A stretch of DNA of 64,000 nucleotides, from positions 14,366,200 to 14,430,199 of the forward strand of contig NC_092474.1 of assembly GCF_047495875.1 (NCBI RefSeq). The letters are read 5' to 3'. Every line of letters starts with the position of its first letter. Position 1 is the stretch's first letter. The position numbers and the translations under genes were made by a program. This document shows positions 44,861 to 56,290 of the stretch, one piece after another. The stretch is from Pithys albifrons albifrons. Taxonomy: Eukaryota > Chordata > Aves > Passeriformes > Thamnophilidae. A model generated the notes under the pieces. That model ran no database searches. It saw only the letters and a list, made by a program, of their open reading frames with translations, and was not told the DNA's origin.

Positions 44861-45440
44861 TGATGCCGTGAATGACCCTTCCCCCAAAAAACAGGACTCT
44901 GAGCCATGTTAGTGCAGGGTAAGATAAACAGTAAAGGTCCTTTAATAACACAGGGCCTACAGCCCACAGGAATACAGGATGACATCCATGTGTCCCAGTT
45001 CTTGTTTCCATGGCTTTTATAATAAGATCCCTCCAATCATTGCTTTACACATTTCTCAGTCCAGCCCCAGTCCCACCCCTGGTCCAACCCCTGGAATTGG
45101 GTCTGGGGTCGTCAAGACCCTCTGTCTTCATCAACTCTTCTTCCTCAGGCACACAAAGGTCTCTTGGAGTTCATCTAGTTCTGGCTTTTGGGTCACTCTG
45201 ACCTGTGCTTATGTTTCATTCTGTGGGCCTTCTGATATCCTTCAGCTCTTTACCTTGGAAAGGAGTCTGAACAAGATGAATTAACTAAAGGAATTTGAGC
45301 TCCCTGTTCTGGGACAGGGATAGTGATAGAAAGACATTAAACTTAAACTGTTAGAAATATTAACCCTCTAAAAATCTACAACTACTGTGTCCCTAAAACC
45401 TACAGAATGTAAAAATCAGAACAAAAACCCTTTGGCATCA
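44861..45440. mobile_element. Nested solo LTR, form E
   Basis: A 580-bp insert beginning TGATGCC and ending GGCATCA, a perfect 7-bp terminal inverted repeat of TG...CA type. It is flanked by the 4-bp duplication ACCA (44857-44860 and 45441-45444). The sister LTR at 51102 runs straight across this point and serves as the empty site. A 4-bp duplication differs from the 5 bp of all other LTRs here and fits an ERV1-type integrase. TATAAAAG on the minus strand (45014-45021) hints at minus direction. Confidence 0.85.
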
Positions 45441-45463
45441 ACCAGAAGGATAACTGTTCTTAA

Positions 45464-45466
<3 letters not shown>

Positions 45467-45508
<42 letters not shown>
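45467..45508. repeat. AT microsatellite, 21 units
   Basis: Uninterrupted AT dinucleotides within the form D LTR. The sister LTR has a shorter, interrupted ATATATATACATATATA run at the same place (about 51250-51270), so the LTR source already carried an AT seed. Confidence 0.97.
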
Positions 45509-45512
<4 letters not shown>

Positions 45513-45758
45513 AAACAGACTAGTGCAAACCACTTCCCCAACACCACAAGAGAAATAAAAAAAACCAAACCAACAACAAAACCCAGCAGGTTTTCCTCCG
45601 GGAGGAAAGTTATACTTAGGCAGTGTCAGTGTCACAGCCCGGCTGGCTGCGGAGTGAGTTTCCAGTCCCTCTCCAGCGAGACAGACGAGTGGTGAGCTCT
45701 CAGATGAACTCTGTCTCTTCCCCCTGTGTTCCTTGTCCAAGAAGCAGAAACATGAGCG

Positions 45759-46100
45759 GCCAGAAGCAGTCCCGGGGCAGCAGCAGCAGCAGCCAGACAG
45801 CCAGAAGCAGTCCCAGGGCAGCAGCAGCAGCAGCAGCAGTGAGACAGCCAGAAGCAGTCCCAGGGCAACAGCAGCAGCAGCCAGACAGCCAGAAGCAGTC
45901 CCAGGGCAGGCAACAGCAGCAGCCAGACAGCCAGAAGCAGTCCCAGGGCAGCAGCAGCAGCAGCCAGACAGCCAGAAGCAGTCCCAGGGCAGCAGCAGCA
46001 GCAGCGAGACAGCCAGACAGCCAGAAGCAGTCCCAGGGCAGGCAGCAGCAGCAGCCAGACAGCCAGAAGCAGTCCCAGGGCAGGCAGCAGCAGCAAGACG
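45759..46100. repeat. CAG-rich 42-bp minisatellite in the LTR, 8 units
   Basis: Eight units each start GCCAGAAGCAGTCCC and carry a variable (CAG)n block and CAGACA. Typical units are 39, 42 or 48 bp, all multiples of three, so several frames stay open for about 190-230 codons on both strands. Products would be Gln/Ser-rich (plus) or Ala/Leu/Cys-rich (minus), with no sign of selection. The sister LTR lacks the array. Confidence 0.95.
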
Positions 46101-46284
46101 GCTTCTCCTCAACCCCGCACACACACACAAACTTCCAGCCGTGTGTAGTCCCCAAGAACAAAAGAGACAAACCTGCCCCCACCCAAGTGATCAGCAGTTA
46201 ACTACTTTTTTTGTTAACTACTGGCATGGGCAGTTAGTGGCAGGGGAGAGAATTTACATAATAATTCCAAACTACACCAGGAGC

Positions 46285-47494
46285 TGCTCAGGGATAGTTC
46301 CTCCTATTGTCCTGGATCCTCAAGCGTGAAGTGCTCACCCTCTGTGGCTCCAAAGATCTTGTGTAGGTTCTCAGCCTGGTTTCTCCTGCAGACTCCAGTG
46401 AAGTGCCACTGCCCAGGATTTTCAGCTCTGCTGACAGACCCTGCTCACAGATTTCTGAGTGCAGGAATGTCACCAGGGCAGTCATGACCCAGCTGCCTGA
46501 GCTGGCTCTTGGTGGCATGAGGTCATCTCCATTCCTAGGGGCTGACCAGAACACTGCCAAAGGAAGCCCTGGGTAGATTTGTGCCTGCATGAAGTTGTCA
46601 CCTCCTTTGGAGTTGCAGAGGATTCCTCCCAGGGAGAAACCCAACACAGCTTTCCTCCCCTGGATCACAGATCCCGTTGCAGGAAACACCCGCCTGACCT
46701 CTTTAGATGCAACTTCATTCCCAGGTGGGAACCTGAGACTCCTAAAAGGTCCCTACCCCAAAACTTTATTCCAGAGACAATCTGTGACATTTGACAGCTC
46801 AACAGTGCCATAAATAGTTCAAGAGACCTTGCCTCCTGAGCCTGGTGTCCCAGCCTGGATCCACAGGGAACCTTGCAGAGTTGCTGCTGTGCCCATTAGT
46901 GTCTCCTGGGTAAATCTCAGTCTTTCCTTAGTCATTTGCTCCCTTGGCCTGGGCACTGCAGGGATGGAGGACATTGCCTGGTGAGCACATCTTGCGTGGC
47001 TGTTTGCAGTTCCTTTGCCCAGGGGTTCCTGAGCAGCTCCAGCTGTCCAGAGGGCAGTTGAAGGTCTCTTTGAAGAAGGGTGAGGCACTTCCCTTGAGGA
47101 CTGGCTTGGAAAGGCAACACTCTGGAGGTTGTCTTGCCCCTCCACTTTCCATGCCAATGTGTTCAGTCATTTGGTGCTTTTCCAGAGCCCTTCCTTGCCT
47201 ATTGTGCCACTGCTGACGGTTGTGCTTCCCAGGGAAAGCTGAGCCCACCATCCCTTCCCAAGAGGGAAACAATCCCCCAGTGCCTGTTCCAGAGAGCTCT
47301 CCTGTTTCTCTGGTAATTCTCCACACCTCTGGCAGTCTGTACATGCAATGCCCAGGGATCTGGAGTCATTTACAGGGATGGGCCTGGTGTTGGGAATCTC
47401 CCATGGGTGTCAGGAATCTCCCATGGGTGTCATGCTGCAGGGATGCAACATATCCTGCTTTCAGGAGGAGGACTGAGGTCAGCTCTTGATGCTG
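46285..47494. other. No recognised feature; small duplication
   Basis: About 1.2 kb. A 20-bp doublet GGAATCTCCCATGGGTGTCA lies at 47393-47432. No repeat family or exon recognised. Confidence 0.45.
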
Positions 47495-47499
47495 GTGAC

Positions 47500-48126
47500 T
47501 GTGCTGGTTTAAAGGTGAACCAGCAGGGGAAATGAACTCACCACAAGAGAGATTATAAGTCAGACCTAAAATTTAATAATAATATTACAATAACAACACT
47601 GGCACAAAAGGGGAATTGCTTTCAACTCACAAAACCCCAGCAGTATAACCCAGTGTCCTGGGGCACAAACCCAAGGGGGTTTGTTTGCCCTTGTGCTGAG
47701 ACCCCTGTGCTTCCCCCAAGTCCAGAGCAAAAGGAAATGACAAACCTGTTGGTGCAGGTGAGGGCTGTGGTCTGGGCGAGAGCGGGGATCTCCTCCTGTT
47801 GAGGTCCTGCTGCTCCTCTGGATCCGACGAGAGGTTCCCAAGGTCTTCTTACCCACCCCTTATGTACCTTCAGGGAGCACCCAGTCCCTCCCCCTGGGCG
47901 GGGACTCACACAATGGGTGATTAACTCTGGGAGCCAGGGGGTATTGAACTGTTGATGGCCCATTAGCAGCTCCGCCCCCTCAGGCTGGGTGTGAAGGTGA
48001 TAATGGCTCCCTGGGCAGCTGCTGCTAATGGCCCATTGTCCTTGGGGAATGAATAGAGGGGGTAGAATACACAGCTTTGATCATTCCCACACAGGGTTAG
48101 CTGGTCCCTGCTGCTGAACTAGGACA
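47500..48126 (-). mobile_element. Solo LTR, form B (copy 3), minus
   Basis: A 627-bp unit from TGTGCTGGTTTAAAGG to GAACTAGGACA with a perfect 5-bp duplication GTGAC (47495-47499 and 48127-48131). It is exactly the same length as the other two form B copies. GC and CCAAT elements are preserved on the minus strand. Confidence 0.96.
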
Positions 48127-48131
48127 GTGAC

Positions 48132-49933
48132 CAAAGCAGCAGCAAGGCCCCTGTGACCAGCACAAGGGTCACAATGTCCCCCTCATGTGGGCTCAGCTGG
48201 GCTGGGGGACATTTGCCACTTGAAAGGGAGCCATGTGATGCAGCTATAAATGAGCTCAGTAAGGGACCAAAAGCAGTCCAGGTCCTGGACCCCCAGGCCA
48301 GGCAAAGCCCTTGGATGTTTTTAAGTTTATTATGGGATACAATTCACCTGGAGTTTCTTGAGGATTGTCTTCTGAAAGATTGTAAACAACCCACCTCACA
48401 GATCCAGTTCCTAAAGCTTAGAGAACAACACTGTGCTGGAACAGCTTCTTCCCTGGCTTTCAGACAGGTGATTTTGCTCCCTAGGCCACTCTGTCTGCAT
48501 TTGCATTTGTTCCCATGACCACAGGTTTCCTGTGCCATGGAGCACCTGGAATACAGAGGCTCGAGCCCCACCCACCCCAAACCCACACACTGCACTGGTG
48601 TCTTATGGACCTTCCTGGTGCTGCAACATTTTTATTACTCACTCTACTTCTATTCTATTCTAAAACATCAATAAAGCATTACCAGGTCAATTATTTTTAT
48701 TCTATTAACAGAAACATGTGCTCTTTCTTTGAGATAAAACATTTCTCTCTTGCACCAGAGCTCTGACCCTTTTTTGTGCTGTCAAGTGCCTTTGTGATAT
48801 CTCCTGGAGGTTCAGAAAACCAGTAGCCAGGTCTCTAATTACTTTCTGGCCCTAATCCTTCCCAAGCTTTATTGCTAAAAGCCTTAATTAAACAAGAAGA
48901 ACCTTGTGAAGTTTAGCCCAGGGGCACATCAGGGAACTCTGGAGAAGCCAATTTACTACTCCGAGAATCCAAGAAACTTCTGTACCTGGTTCACTCAGAG
49001 GTTTTACTCTCTACTAGACTGAGTAATGTGGACATCAGGTGCAAACATGTGCAAGGGCAGTGGGAACAACTGCAGGTCCCTGTTCAGGCCAGTGGGAACT
49101 CCCAAGCATGGTTAGATACCTCTGCTTTGGGAATGACAATGGCTCTGTAAGAGAAAACCTCCCTCCTGAGAGCAGGAACTCTCACAAATTTCAGGGGATG
49201 TGATTGTCTTTTGCTAATGACTAAAGAGCTTTTGTCCTCCAAGCTGAGCCATTAGTTTGGAGATGAGAAAGAGGGGCTCTGTTCCTGACCCTGCCACTTC
49301 TCTTGGACAGGTCACAGCCACCAGAGGTGCTTTTACTCTCCCCACTTGTAAAACAGAGCAGAGGAGGCTGCATTTGCTTCCAAGGCACTGAGAAATTCCA
49401 AAGAAGTGTTTAAGAGCTCCCATTGTTCTAACAAGTAGCAATTATCCACTGGTGGAGCTGGGGAGTTGGAGAGGGGGAGAACAAAGGATGGAAACTCCAT
49501 TCTCCTGTGCTCCTGCTCCCAGGAAACTGAGGAATCTCGCAGGTGGCTCTGCTGGATCTGGCTCACATGCTCAAGGGTTTGCTGATCAAAATTCAGCCCA
49601 GGAGATCATTTTCCCCTCTGATTGATGGGGAACCTTGTTGCTTTTTTTTTTTTTGGCTTTCTGTCACTGGGACTAAGATGTTGGAAATACCTCTGGCCTC
49701 CTTTTTCTAGTGGACACAACTTTGTGGTCTTTGAGTGGCTCTCCTTGGGTGTGTGCCATGGTGTTGGGAATTGTGTGCTCCCTGGAGATCTCTTAAAGGA
49801 TGCCCTGAACTTGTAGCTGTGTCAATCCTGGTTGTGTTTTCAGTCCTGTCTTTCTTACAGATTTTTCTCCCTGTGGATGATGCATGAAATCAAGATGATG
49901 TATGAAATCAAGAAATTCTGAAATCATAAAATT
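48132..49933. other. Longest apparently unique stretch
   Basis: About 1.8 kb with no repeat family that I recognise. A T run of about 13 lies at 49640-49652. Open frames do not exceed about 120 codons. This is the best place in the window to look for a conserved non-coding element. Confidence 0.45.
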
Positions 49934-50395
49934 AGAGAATCACCGAGTCATAGAATGGTTTGGGTTTGAAGGGACCTGAAAGCCCATCCCATTCTGTCCC
50001 TGGCCATGAGCAGGGACACCTTCCACTGTCCCAGGTTGCTCCAAGCCCTGTCCAACCTGGCCTTGGACACTCCCAGGGCTGGGGCAGCCACAGCTTCTCT
50101 GCCCAACCTGTGCCAGGGCCTGCCCACCCTCACAGGGAAGAATTCCTTCCCAATTTCCCATCTAAACCTACTCTCTGTCAGTTTGAAGTCATTCCTCTTT
50201 GTTCTGTCCCTCTTGGCCCTTGTAAATAGTCCTTCTTCATCTTTCTTGCATCTCCTTCAAGTACTGCAAGGCCACAATGAGATCACTCCAAAGTTCCTCT
50301 TCTCCAGGATGAACAATCCCAACTCTCTCTCAGCCTTTCCTCACAGCAGAGGTGATCCCAAATCATCCTTCTGGCCCCCTCTGAGCCCGAACACT
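49934..50395 (-). repeat. CR1 LINE 3' region, group 2, minus
   Basis: About 460 bp: GAGAATCACCGAGTCATAGA, ATGGTTTGGGTTTGAAGGGA, CACTGTCCCAGGTTGCTCCA, GGGCCTGCCCACCCTCACAG, CCTTTCCTCACAGCAGAGGT. It reaches the ORF2/3' UTR border before stopping. Confidence 0.93.
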
Positions 50396-50929
50396 GAAAG
50401 AAAAGCAGACCTGAGGATGTTTCTTATTTCTCTCTGACCTTCCCTTGCTCATCACCAGGGGACAGATTAGTCTCAGTCCAACAACTTGCTTTGCTCAAAA
50501 AAGGTTTTACCAAACTTTGGGAAAAGTGGTCACAGCTCATGGGTTTGTTTGAGTTTGGACTTCAACACCTGCTATTCTGAGGGCTTTCAAACAATCCTGA
50601 AGATGTGCCTCATCCCTGCAGAATCTGACAGTGGTATTAATGTAATGAACCCCACCAGTTCCCCTGGAAACAGTCAGGGGCTGATTGGATTAGTCAGCAG
50701 GGAAGGGCCCGAGCTCAGGAATCAATCAGTGACACATGATCAGATTGAAAAGTGATATTATTGTTTTCTTCTTCTGGGGAGTCAGGGCTGGGCAAGGTGG
50801 GCTTTGCCTGTCAGACAGAATTACTTCAAGGCTGAGAGCTCCATGGCAGCTCCTTAACTTTTCTCCTCACTTTGCTGAAGAGATCCAGACACCTCTGCAG
50901 CTGGGAAGGTCCCAGAGATAGCACAGGGA
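50396..50929. other. No recognised feature
   Basis: About 530 bases with nothing I recognise. Confidence 0.45.
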
Positions 50930-51101
50930 CCCAAAGGAACGGAGCACAACTGCAGTGTTTTGGATGAGAACCTGTTAGGGCAAGTCCAGAGGAGGCACCA
51001 ATATGATCAGAGGGCTGGAGCAGCTCTGTTGTGGGCAAAGGTTGGAGAAATGGGATTGTTCAGCCTGGAGAAGAGAAGCTTTGGGGTGCCCTAATTGTGG
51101 C
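50930..51101 (+). repeat. CR1 LINE, 5' piece, split by an LTR
   Basis: Late ORF2 wording (AAGTCCAGAGGAGGCACCAA, GGGCTGGAGCAG, TTCAGCCTGGAGAAGAGAAG) runs up to CCTAATTGTGGC, where the form D LTR begins. The copy resumes at 52013. Confidence 0.9.
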
Positions 51102-52012
51102 TGTCTTAGTTTGAGGGAAAACCCAAAATGTTTACCAAAAAAGCAGAGGAGAAGATTCCTCCACAATAATCAGGTCACTCTTTATTAAAGTTAAGAAAAA
51201 GGAACTTTAATTAGAAAATGGATATAAGAAGGATAACTGTTCTTAACTACTATATATATACATATATAGGTAGATATGGATATAACTGTAAACAGATCTG
51301 AGCAAACTACTCCCCCAGCACCAAAAGTAAAACCAAAAGAGAACACCACCCCCACCACCACCCCCAAAACCGGTGGGTTCCTCCTGGAGAAGTTCCATGC
51401 ATGGACAGTGTCAGTGTCACACCTGGGCTGGCTGCAGGGTGAGTTCTCAGTCTTTTCTCAGCGAGGCAGAGACGAGCAGATGAACTCACATGGACTCTCT
51501 CTCTCTCCTTGTCCTCTGTTCCCATCGAAGAAGGAAAGTTGGGAGTGGAGGAAATGGTGATAATTCCCTGGAATCTTCTTGCAGTCCAAATCGGTCCCCA
51601 GGAAGAGAGAAAAAAACAAATGTCTGCAGTGTGTCCTGAAGCAGCTCTGTCTCTCCTCTCTTCTCTCTCTCTCTGAAGCTCAGGGTGCCCAGAGGTGGAG
51701 GGGGAAAAGCAAAGAGCAGAGCCAGAAAAAATGGAGCTCTCACCAGCAAACAGTGGCTCCTTTTCTGCAGCTGCCCAAAAGAAAAAAACCCAAAAAATCA
51801 AACCAGCACACAGGGAACAACAAAAGAAAAACTTCTCCCCATCCCTAGGTGCTGGAGTTCTGTTTTCTCACCTCCACCCAACCACTAAGCTTGACTCTAA
51901 GTCATCAGCTCCCTTTTGTCCTCAGTCCTGGCCCTCCAAGCCTAAACCTTTTGTGCTGGTATGGTGAGAAAAGTTCTCTGAGGGGGCTCTTCCCAACACC
52001 ACCTTCCTGTGT
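51102..52012 (-). mobile_element. Solo LTR, form D (copy 2), inserted in CR1, minus
   Basis: Starts TGTCTTAGTTTGAGGG and matches form D copy 1 through the AT run, a CAGTGTCAGTGTCAC motif and the GAGGCAGAGACGAGCAG region, then diverges. AATAAA on the minus strand is at 51181-51186. The right end is not a clean CA. I place it where CR1 resumes, with GTGGC against TTGGC as a four-of-five duplication. It lacks both the nested LTR and the CAG array of copy 1. Confidence 0.82.
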
Positions 52013-52361
52013 TTGGCTTCAGAGGACATGAAGGGAACCAACAAGAAAGATGAAGAGAGACTTATATACAGGGGCCTGGAGTGACAGGACACAGGGAAAG
52101 GTTTCCCACTGCCAGAGGGCAGAATTAGATGGGATATGGGGAAGGAACTCTTGGCTGTGAGGGTGGGCAGGCCTTGGCACAGGTTGGAAGGAGAAGCTGT
52201 GGCTGCCCCATCCCTGGGAGTGTCCAAGGCCAGGCTGGACAGGGCTTGGAGCAACCTGGGACAGTTGTCAGTGGAAGGTGTCACTGCCCATGGCAGGAGA
52301 GTGGAACAGGATGGTCTTTAAGGTTCCTTCCAACCCAAACCACCCTGTGATTCCATGATTT
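52013..52361 (+). repeat. CR1 LINE, 3' piece, split by an LTR, group 2
   Basis: Resumes with GGCTTCAGAGGACATGAAGG, continues through TTTCCCACTGCCAGAGGGC and AGGCTGGACAGGGCTTGGAG, and ends CCACCCTGTGATTCCATG. Together with 50930-51101 it makes one colinear CR1 copy of about 520 bp. Confidence 0.93.
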
Positions 52362-52854
52362 TGGGTGCTTCTTTGGTTCTGCAGTGACCATTTGTGAAGG
52401 CTGCTCTGCTCACCTGTAATTTTGCATCATGAGAAGGCAGAATGAAACATTCTATTTATTGACCAAGAAGATGGGGCTTTTTGCACGAGTGCCCAAGCAG
52501 CTGTGACTCCTCTACAGGCCACGAGCACCATGGGCCATGGGACTGCAGTTACCTCACTGTAATTCCAAGTAAAAACCAGAGACTGTGGCCAAACAGTAAC
52601 AAAAACCCCAAACCCAAAACAAGCAATTATTTAAATGAGATTGGAGACTTGCAGGATCCAAGGCTTAGTGAGATACAGCTTAACAGAGCCAATGCTTGGC
52701 AGAAACTAACCCACTTCTCTGCAAAACAGGCAGGTTTGGATGTTGCTGGTTTAAGCACAGTCACTTCTCAAGTCAGAAGCCAGTGCTGAAAATTGGAGCC
52801 AAGAAAGCCAAAGAGCATTCTCAGATTTCAGGGCAAGCTTTTATGTTATTCCAG
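52362..52854. other. No recognised feature
   Basis: About 490 bases with nothing I recognise. Confidence 0.45.
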
Positions 52855-53311
52855 AGGGTCCAAAGGAGGGACACAGAAATGGGGAAGGGCCTGGAGGGGC
52901 AGCGTGTGAGGGCACTCAGGGCACTTGGTGTGTTCAGCTGGAGAAGAGGAGACTGAGGGGAGACCTCAGTGCAGGTCCAACTTCCTCAGGAGGGGCAGAG
53001 GAGGGACAGGCACTGAGCTCTGCTCTGTGGGGACCAGGGACAGCACCCAGGGAATGGCTGGAGCTGTGTCAGGGCAGGGTCAGGTTGGATCTCAGGGAAA
53101 GGCTCTTCCCCCAGAGGGTGGTGGGCACTGAGCAGGGTCCCCAGGGCAGTGGGCACAGCCCCAAGGCTGTCAGAGCTCCAGGAGGGTTTGGATGATGCTC
53201 TGGGACACAGAGTGTGACTCTTGGGGATGGTCCTGTGCAGGGCTGAGGGTTGGACTGGATGATCCTTGTGGATCCCTTCCAACTCAGCATATCCTTTGAT
53301 TCTGGGATTCC
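52855..53311 (+). repeat. CR1 LINE 3' region, group 1
   Basis: About 455 bp from AGGGTCCAAAGGAGGGACAC to CAACTCAGCATATCCTTTGA. The whole 3' UTR is present and closely matches 38261-38900 in reverse. Confidence 0.94.
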
Positions 53312-54671
53312 AGTGCATGAACCTCAGTGACTAAAGCCTGTATGAACAACAGAGCTGGAAAACACAACTGCCTTTTCTACTCTTGGAATGTCAGGAAAGG
53401 TTTGGCAAATACTTCAGGTGCTCCATTGGTGAAAATTATTCCCCAAATCCATCTCCTCCTCTGACTTCTGTTTATCAGTCACCAGAAGTTCCTCAGAGCA
53501 CTTCCACTCTGAGCTACTCCAGTGAGCTGGGGCTGCTCAGCCAGACTTGGCTCCCCCTGTCCAGGTGGCTGCACAAGCACTTCCAGCACAGTACCCTCTG
53601 TGTAATGCAGCTGAATATCCAGCCTCATGAATATTCAGGCAGGAGATTTGAAAATTCACTTTTGTGTGCACTTGGGTGCTCAGCTGAACGTTCTTGGAAA
53701 GCAAACAGCAGTGGGGACCCAGCACTGGTGTTTCCTGCAGAATTCAGAGGCTCAAAAATAATTCCCCTTGTTGCCTTGGTGTAAGGATGGCAGGGCAGTG
53801 TCCTGGGACTGTCCTATCCCACTGCTTTGTGCAGCTGCTTCTCCACCCAGTTCTGCCCTCCTGGCCATCATGGGGGTTCATTCTCATCCCAACACATCTT
53901 ACTGGAAGGAAGGAAACCCTGGAAGATGCAGTTCTTTGAGCATTGTTCACCCTGCCCAGTACTCATAGGAATTACTGTCCTTAAATTCACTTAGACCAGA
54001 AACCTCCTTGAGCTTCCAGAGCTCCCAGAGCTCCCAGATCCAGGGGACATCCCCCCCAGTGTGTGTGTTAGTCCTGGAGAGCTCCTGGGCTCTGCAGCTG
54101 CTTTTCTCCCAGACTGCTTCTCTGTGATATCTGGGGAAGGCAAAATTAAGACATAGACTTAGTTCCAGTGTTAAGCCAGAGTAGAGAGCATGCAAATAAT
54201 CACTGTGCTAATTAGTCTAATTACTTCAGAGATAGCAGTTTTCCCCAGGAACTTGTGCTCAGTCGCTTGGCAAAGTAAACGTGAGGCCAATCAGACCCCT
54301 GAGGCTGAGCAAGTGGCTCCCCAGGACGTGCTGGGAGGGAGAGGGGGATTGGGATGGCTCTCCTTTAACTCCCCCCTCTCCAGCAGGGCTGTAAAGGGGT
54401 TTTAATTCAAGAGAATCTGCTTGTGTGGAGCAGGAGGAAACACTAAAATACCACTGTGCCTGATGAGTCAGCAGTGGAGAAAATGCTGCCCTTGCATTGC
54501 TCCCACCCTGCTCCCACATCTGGGACAGCTTTCCCTGCCCTTCCACCCTGTGCTCTGCTAATTCTGCACAGGACATTGGGGGGTATAGCCCTTGGTTTCT
54601 GCTCCTTAAATATGTTCCATTTCCAAGAAATTTCCAGTCTCTCACTTCTAAAGGTTCAGCTCTGACCACCA
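53312..54671. other. No recognised feature
   Basis: About 1.36 kb. A small AGAGCTCCC doublet lies near 54018. Open frames up to 136 codons have no recognised domain. Confidence 0.45.
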
Positions 54672-55475
54672 GGCACCACAGGGCTGGAATGGTTTGAGTG
54701 GGAAGGAATCTCCAAGCTCAGCTCATGCCATGGGCAGGGACACCTCCCACCAGCCCAGGCTCCTCCAAGCCCCGTCCAACCTGGCCTGGGACACTCCCAG
54801 GGATAGGGCAGCCACAGCTTCTCTGGCAACCTGTTCCAGGACCTCACCACACTCACAGGGAACAATTTCTTCCCCACATCCCACCTATCCCTGCCCTCTG
54901 GCAGGGGGAAGTCATTCCCCCTTGTCCTGTCCCTCCATCCCTTGTCCCCAGTCCCTCTCCAGCTCTCCTGGAGCCCCTTTAGGGGCTCTGGAAGGGGCTC
55001 TCAGGTGTCCCTGGAGCCTTCTCTTCTTCATGTGAGCCCCCCCAGCTCTCCCAGCCTGGCTCCAAAGGGGCTCCAGCCCTGGAGCATCTCCAGGGCCTCC
55101 TCTGGACTCTCTCCAGCAGCTCCATGTCCTTCCTGTGCTGGGCCCAGGGCTGGGGCAGCTCCGCAGGGGGGTCTCACCTGAGAGGGTAGAGGGGCACAAT
55201 CCTCCCCTGCCCTGCTGCCCACAGTGTGGGACCAGACCAGGGCATGGGGGGTTCTGGTTGCTGGTTCATGTCCAGCCTCTCCCCCTCAGCAACCCCAAGT
55301 CCTTCTCCCCAGGGCTGCTCTCAATCTGTTCATCCCCAGCCTGGATTGGTGCCGGGGGCTGCCCTGACCCAGGTGCAGCACCAGCCCTTGGCCATGTTAA
55401 ACCCTAAGATTCCCATGGACCCTCTGCTGGAGCTTGTCCAGCTCCCCCTGGGTGGCCCTGACCTTCAACTGTGTC
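54672..55475 (-). repeat. CR1 LINE, 0.8 kb of 3' UTR and late ORF2, group 2, minus
   Basis: It runs from the degraded terminus (ACCACAGGGCTGGAATGG) through CCATGGGCAGGGACACCTCC, CTTCTTCATGTGAGCC, TCCAGCAGCTCCATGTCCTT and GGTTCATGTCCAGCCTCTCC. It is the longest continuous modern CR1 copy in minus orientation. Frames are broken. Confidence 0.93.
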
Positions 55476-55916
55476 AGTGCACAACAGAGTTGTTTCTCCC
55501 TGGAGAAATTTGGGCTAGATCTATTTTTCCACTCTGCCACATTTTGACCAGATATATTTTCAACACATGCCACACTAGGTTTGGGGTTTTTTCTTCCTTC
55601 CTTTCAGGAAGAATACAAAGTGTGATTTTTGTCTTTCCCCTCCTTTTCTACTTTGTAACTTTACAAATGTTTCCAATACATGAAAGTGACACTGTGACAA
55701 ATTCACTTTTCTCTTCCAGCTCTGTCACTTTTCTAAAGTTGAGAAAGTTTTAAGAAGCTCCAAGTGAAAAAAGGAAAGAAAGGAAAGGGCAAAGAAAGAA
55801 TCCTGACTTTTTCTTGCATTCAGCTGTAAAAGCAAGAAAGGATGACTCCTGACCCAACACAGCTTGATGCCTGGATTTGGTGGGACAGAAGACCCTCTAA
55901 AGGGGCTGCTGAGGTG
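55476..55916. other. No recognised feature
   Basis: About 440 bases, purine-rich near 55760-55800. Nothing recognised. Confidence 0.45.
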
Positions 55917-56290
55917 ATCATAGAATCATAGAACAGCCTGGCTTGCCATCCAGTGCCACTCCCTGCCATGAGCAGGGACACCTCCCACCAGCCCAGGTTG
56001 CTCCAAGCCCTGTCCAACCTGGCCTTGGACACTCCCAGGGATGGGGCAGTCACAGCTTCTCTGCCCAACCTGTGCCAGGGCACCCCCACCCTCACAGGGA
56101 GCAATTTCTTCCCAGTACCCATCTGACCCTGCCCTCTGGCAGTGGGAAGCCATTCCCTTTGTCCTGTGATGCCAGGCCCTTGTAAATAGTCCTCTGTTAC
56201 CAGCTGCCTTCAGGTACTGGAGGGTCAGTTAGGTCATCCTGAATAGAACCTTCTCTCCTCCAGGCTCAACAATCCCTGTTGTTTCAGTGC
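55917..56290 (-). repeat. CR1 LINE 3' region, group 2, minus
   Basis: About 370 bp: TCATAGAATCATAGAACAG, CCATGAGCAGGGACACCTCC, CCACCCTCACAGGGAGCAAT, CTCCAGGCTCAACAATCCCT. Confidence 0.92.

Larger units (their letters stand above)
44740..46279 (-). mobile_element. Solo LTR, form D (copy 1), carrying a nested LTR
   Basis: The unit runs from TGTCCTGGTTTGAGGGG to AACTACACCA with a perfect 5-bp duplication GGAGC (44735-44739 and 46280-46284). Its 1540 bp include a 580-bp nested insertion plus a 4-bp duplication, leaving about 956 bp, close to the sister copy at 51102 (about 911 bp). Minus direction is inferred from the AATAAA of the sister copy (here changed to GATAAA). It also holds an (AT)n run and a CAG-rich minisatellite that the sister lacks. 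Confidence 0.9.

Noticed and set aside
45438..46201. Gln/Ser-rich (plus) and Ala/Leu/Cys-rich (minus) frames of 190-230 codons
   Set aside because: They come from the CAG-rich minisatellite in an LTR whose units are multiples of three. Open frames exist on both strands and in several registers.
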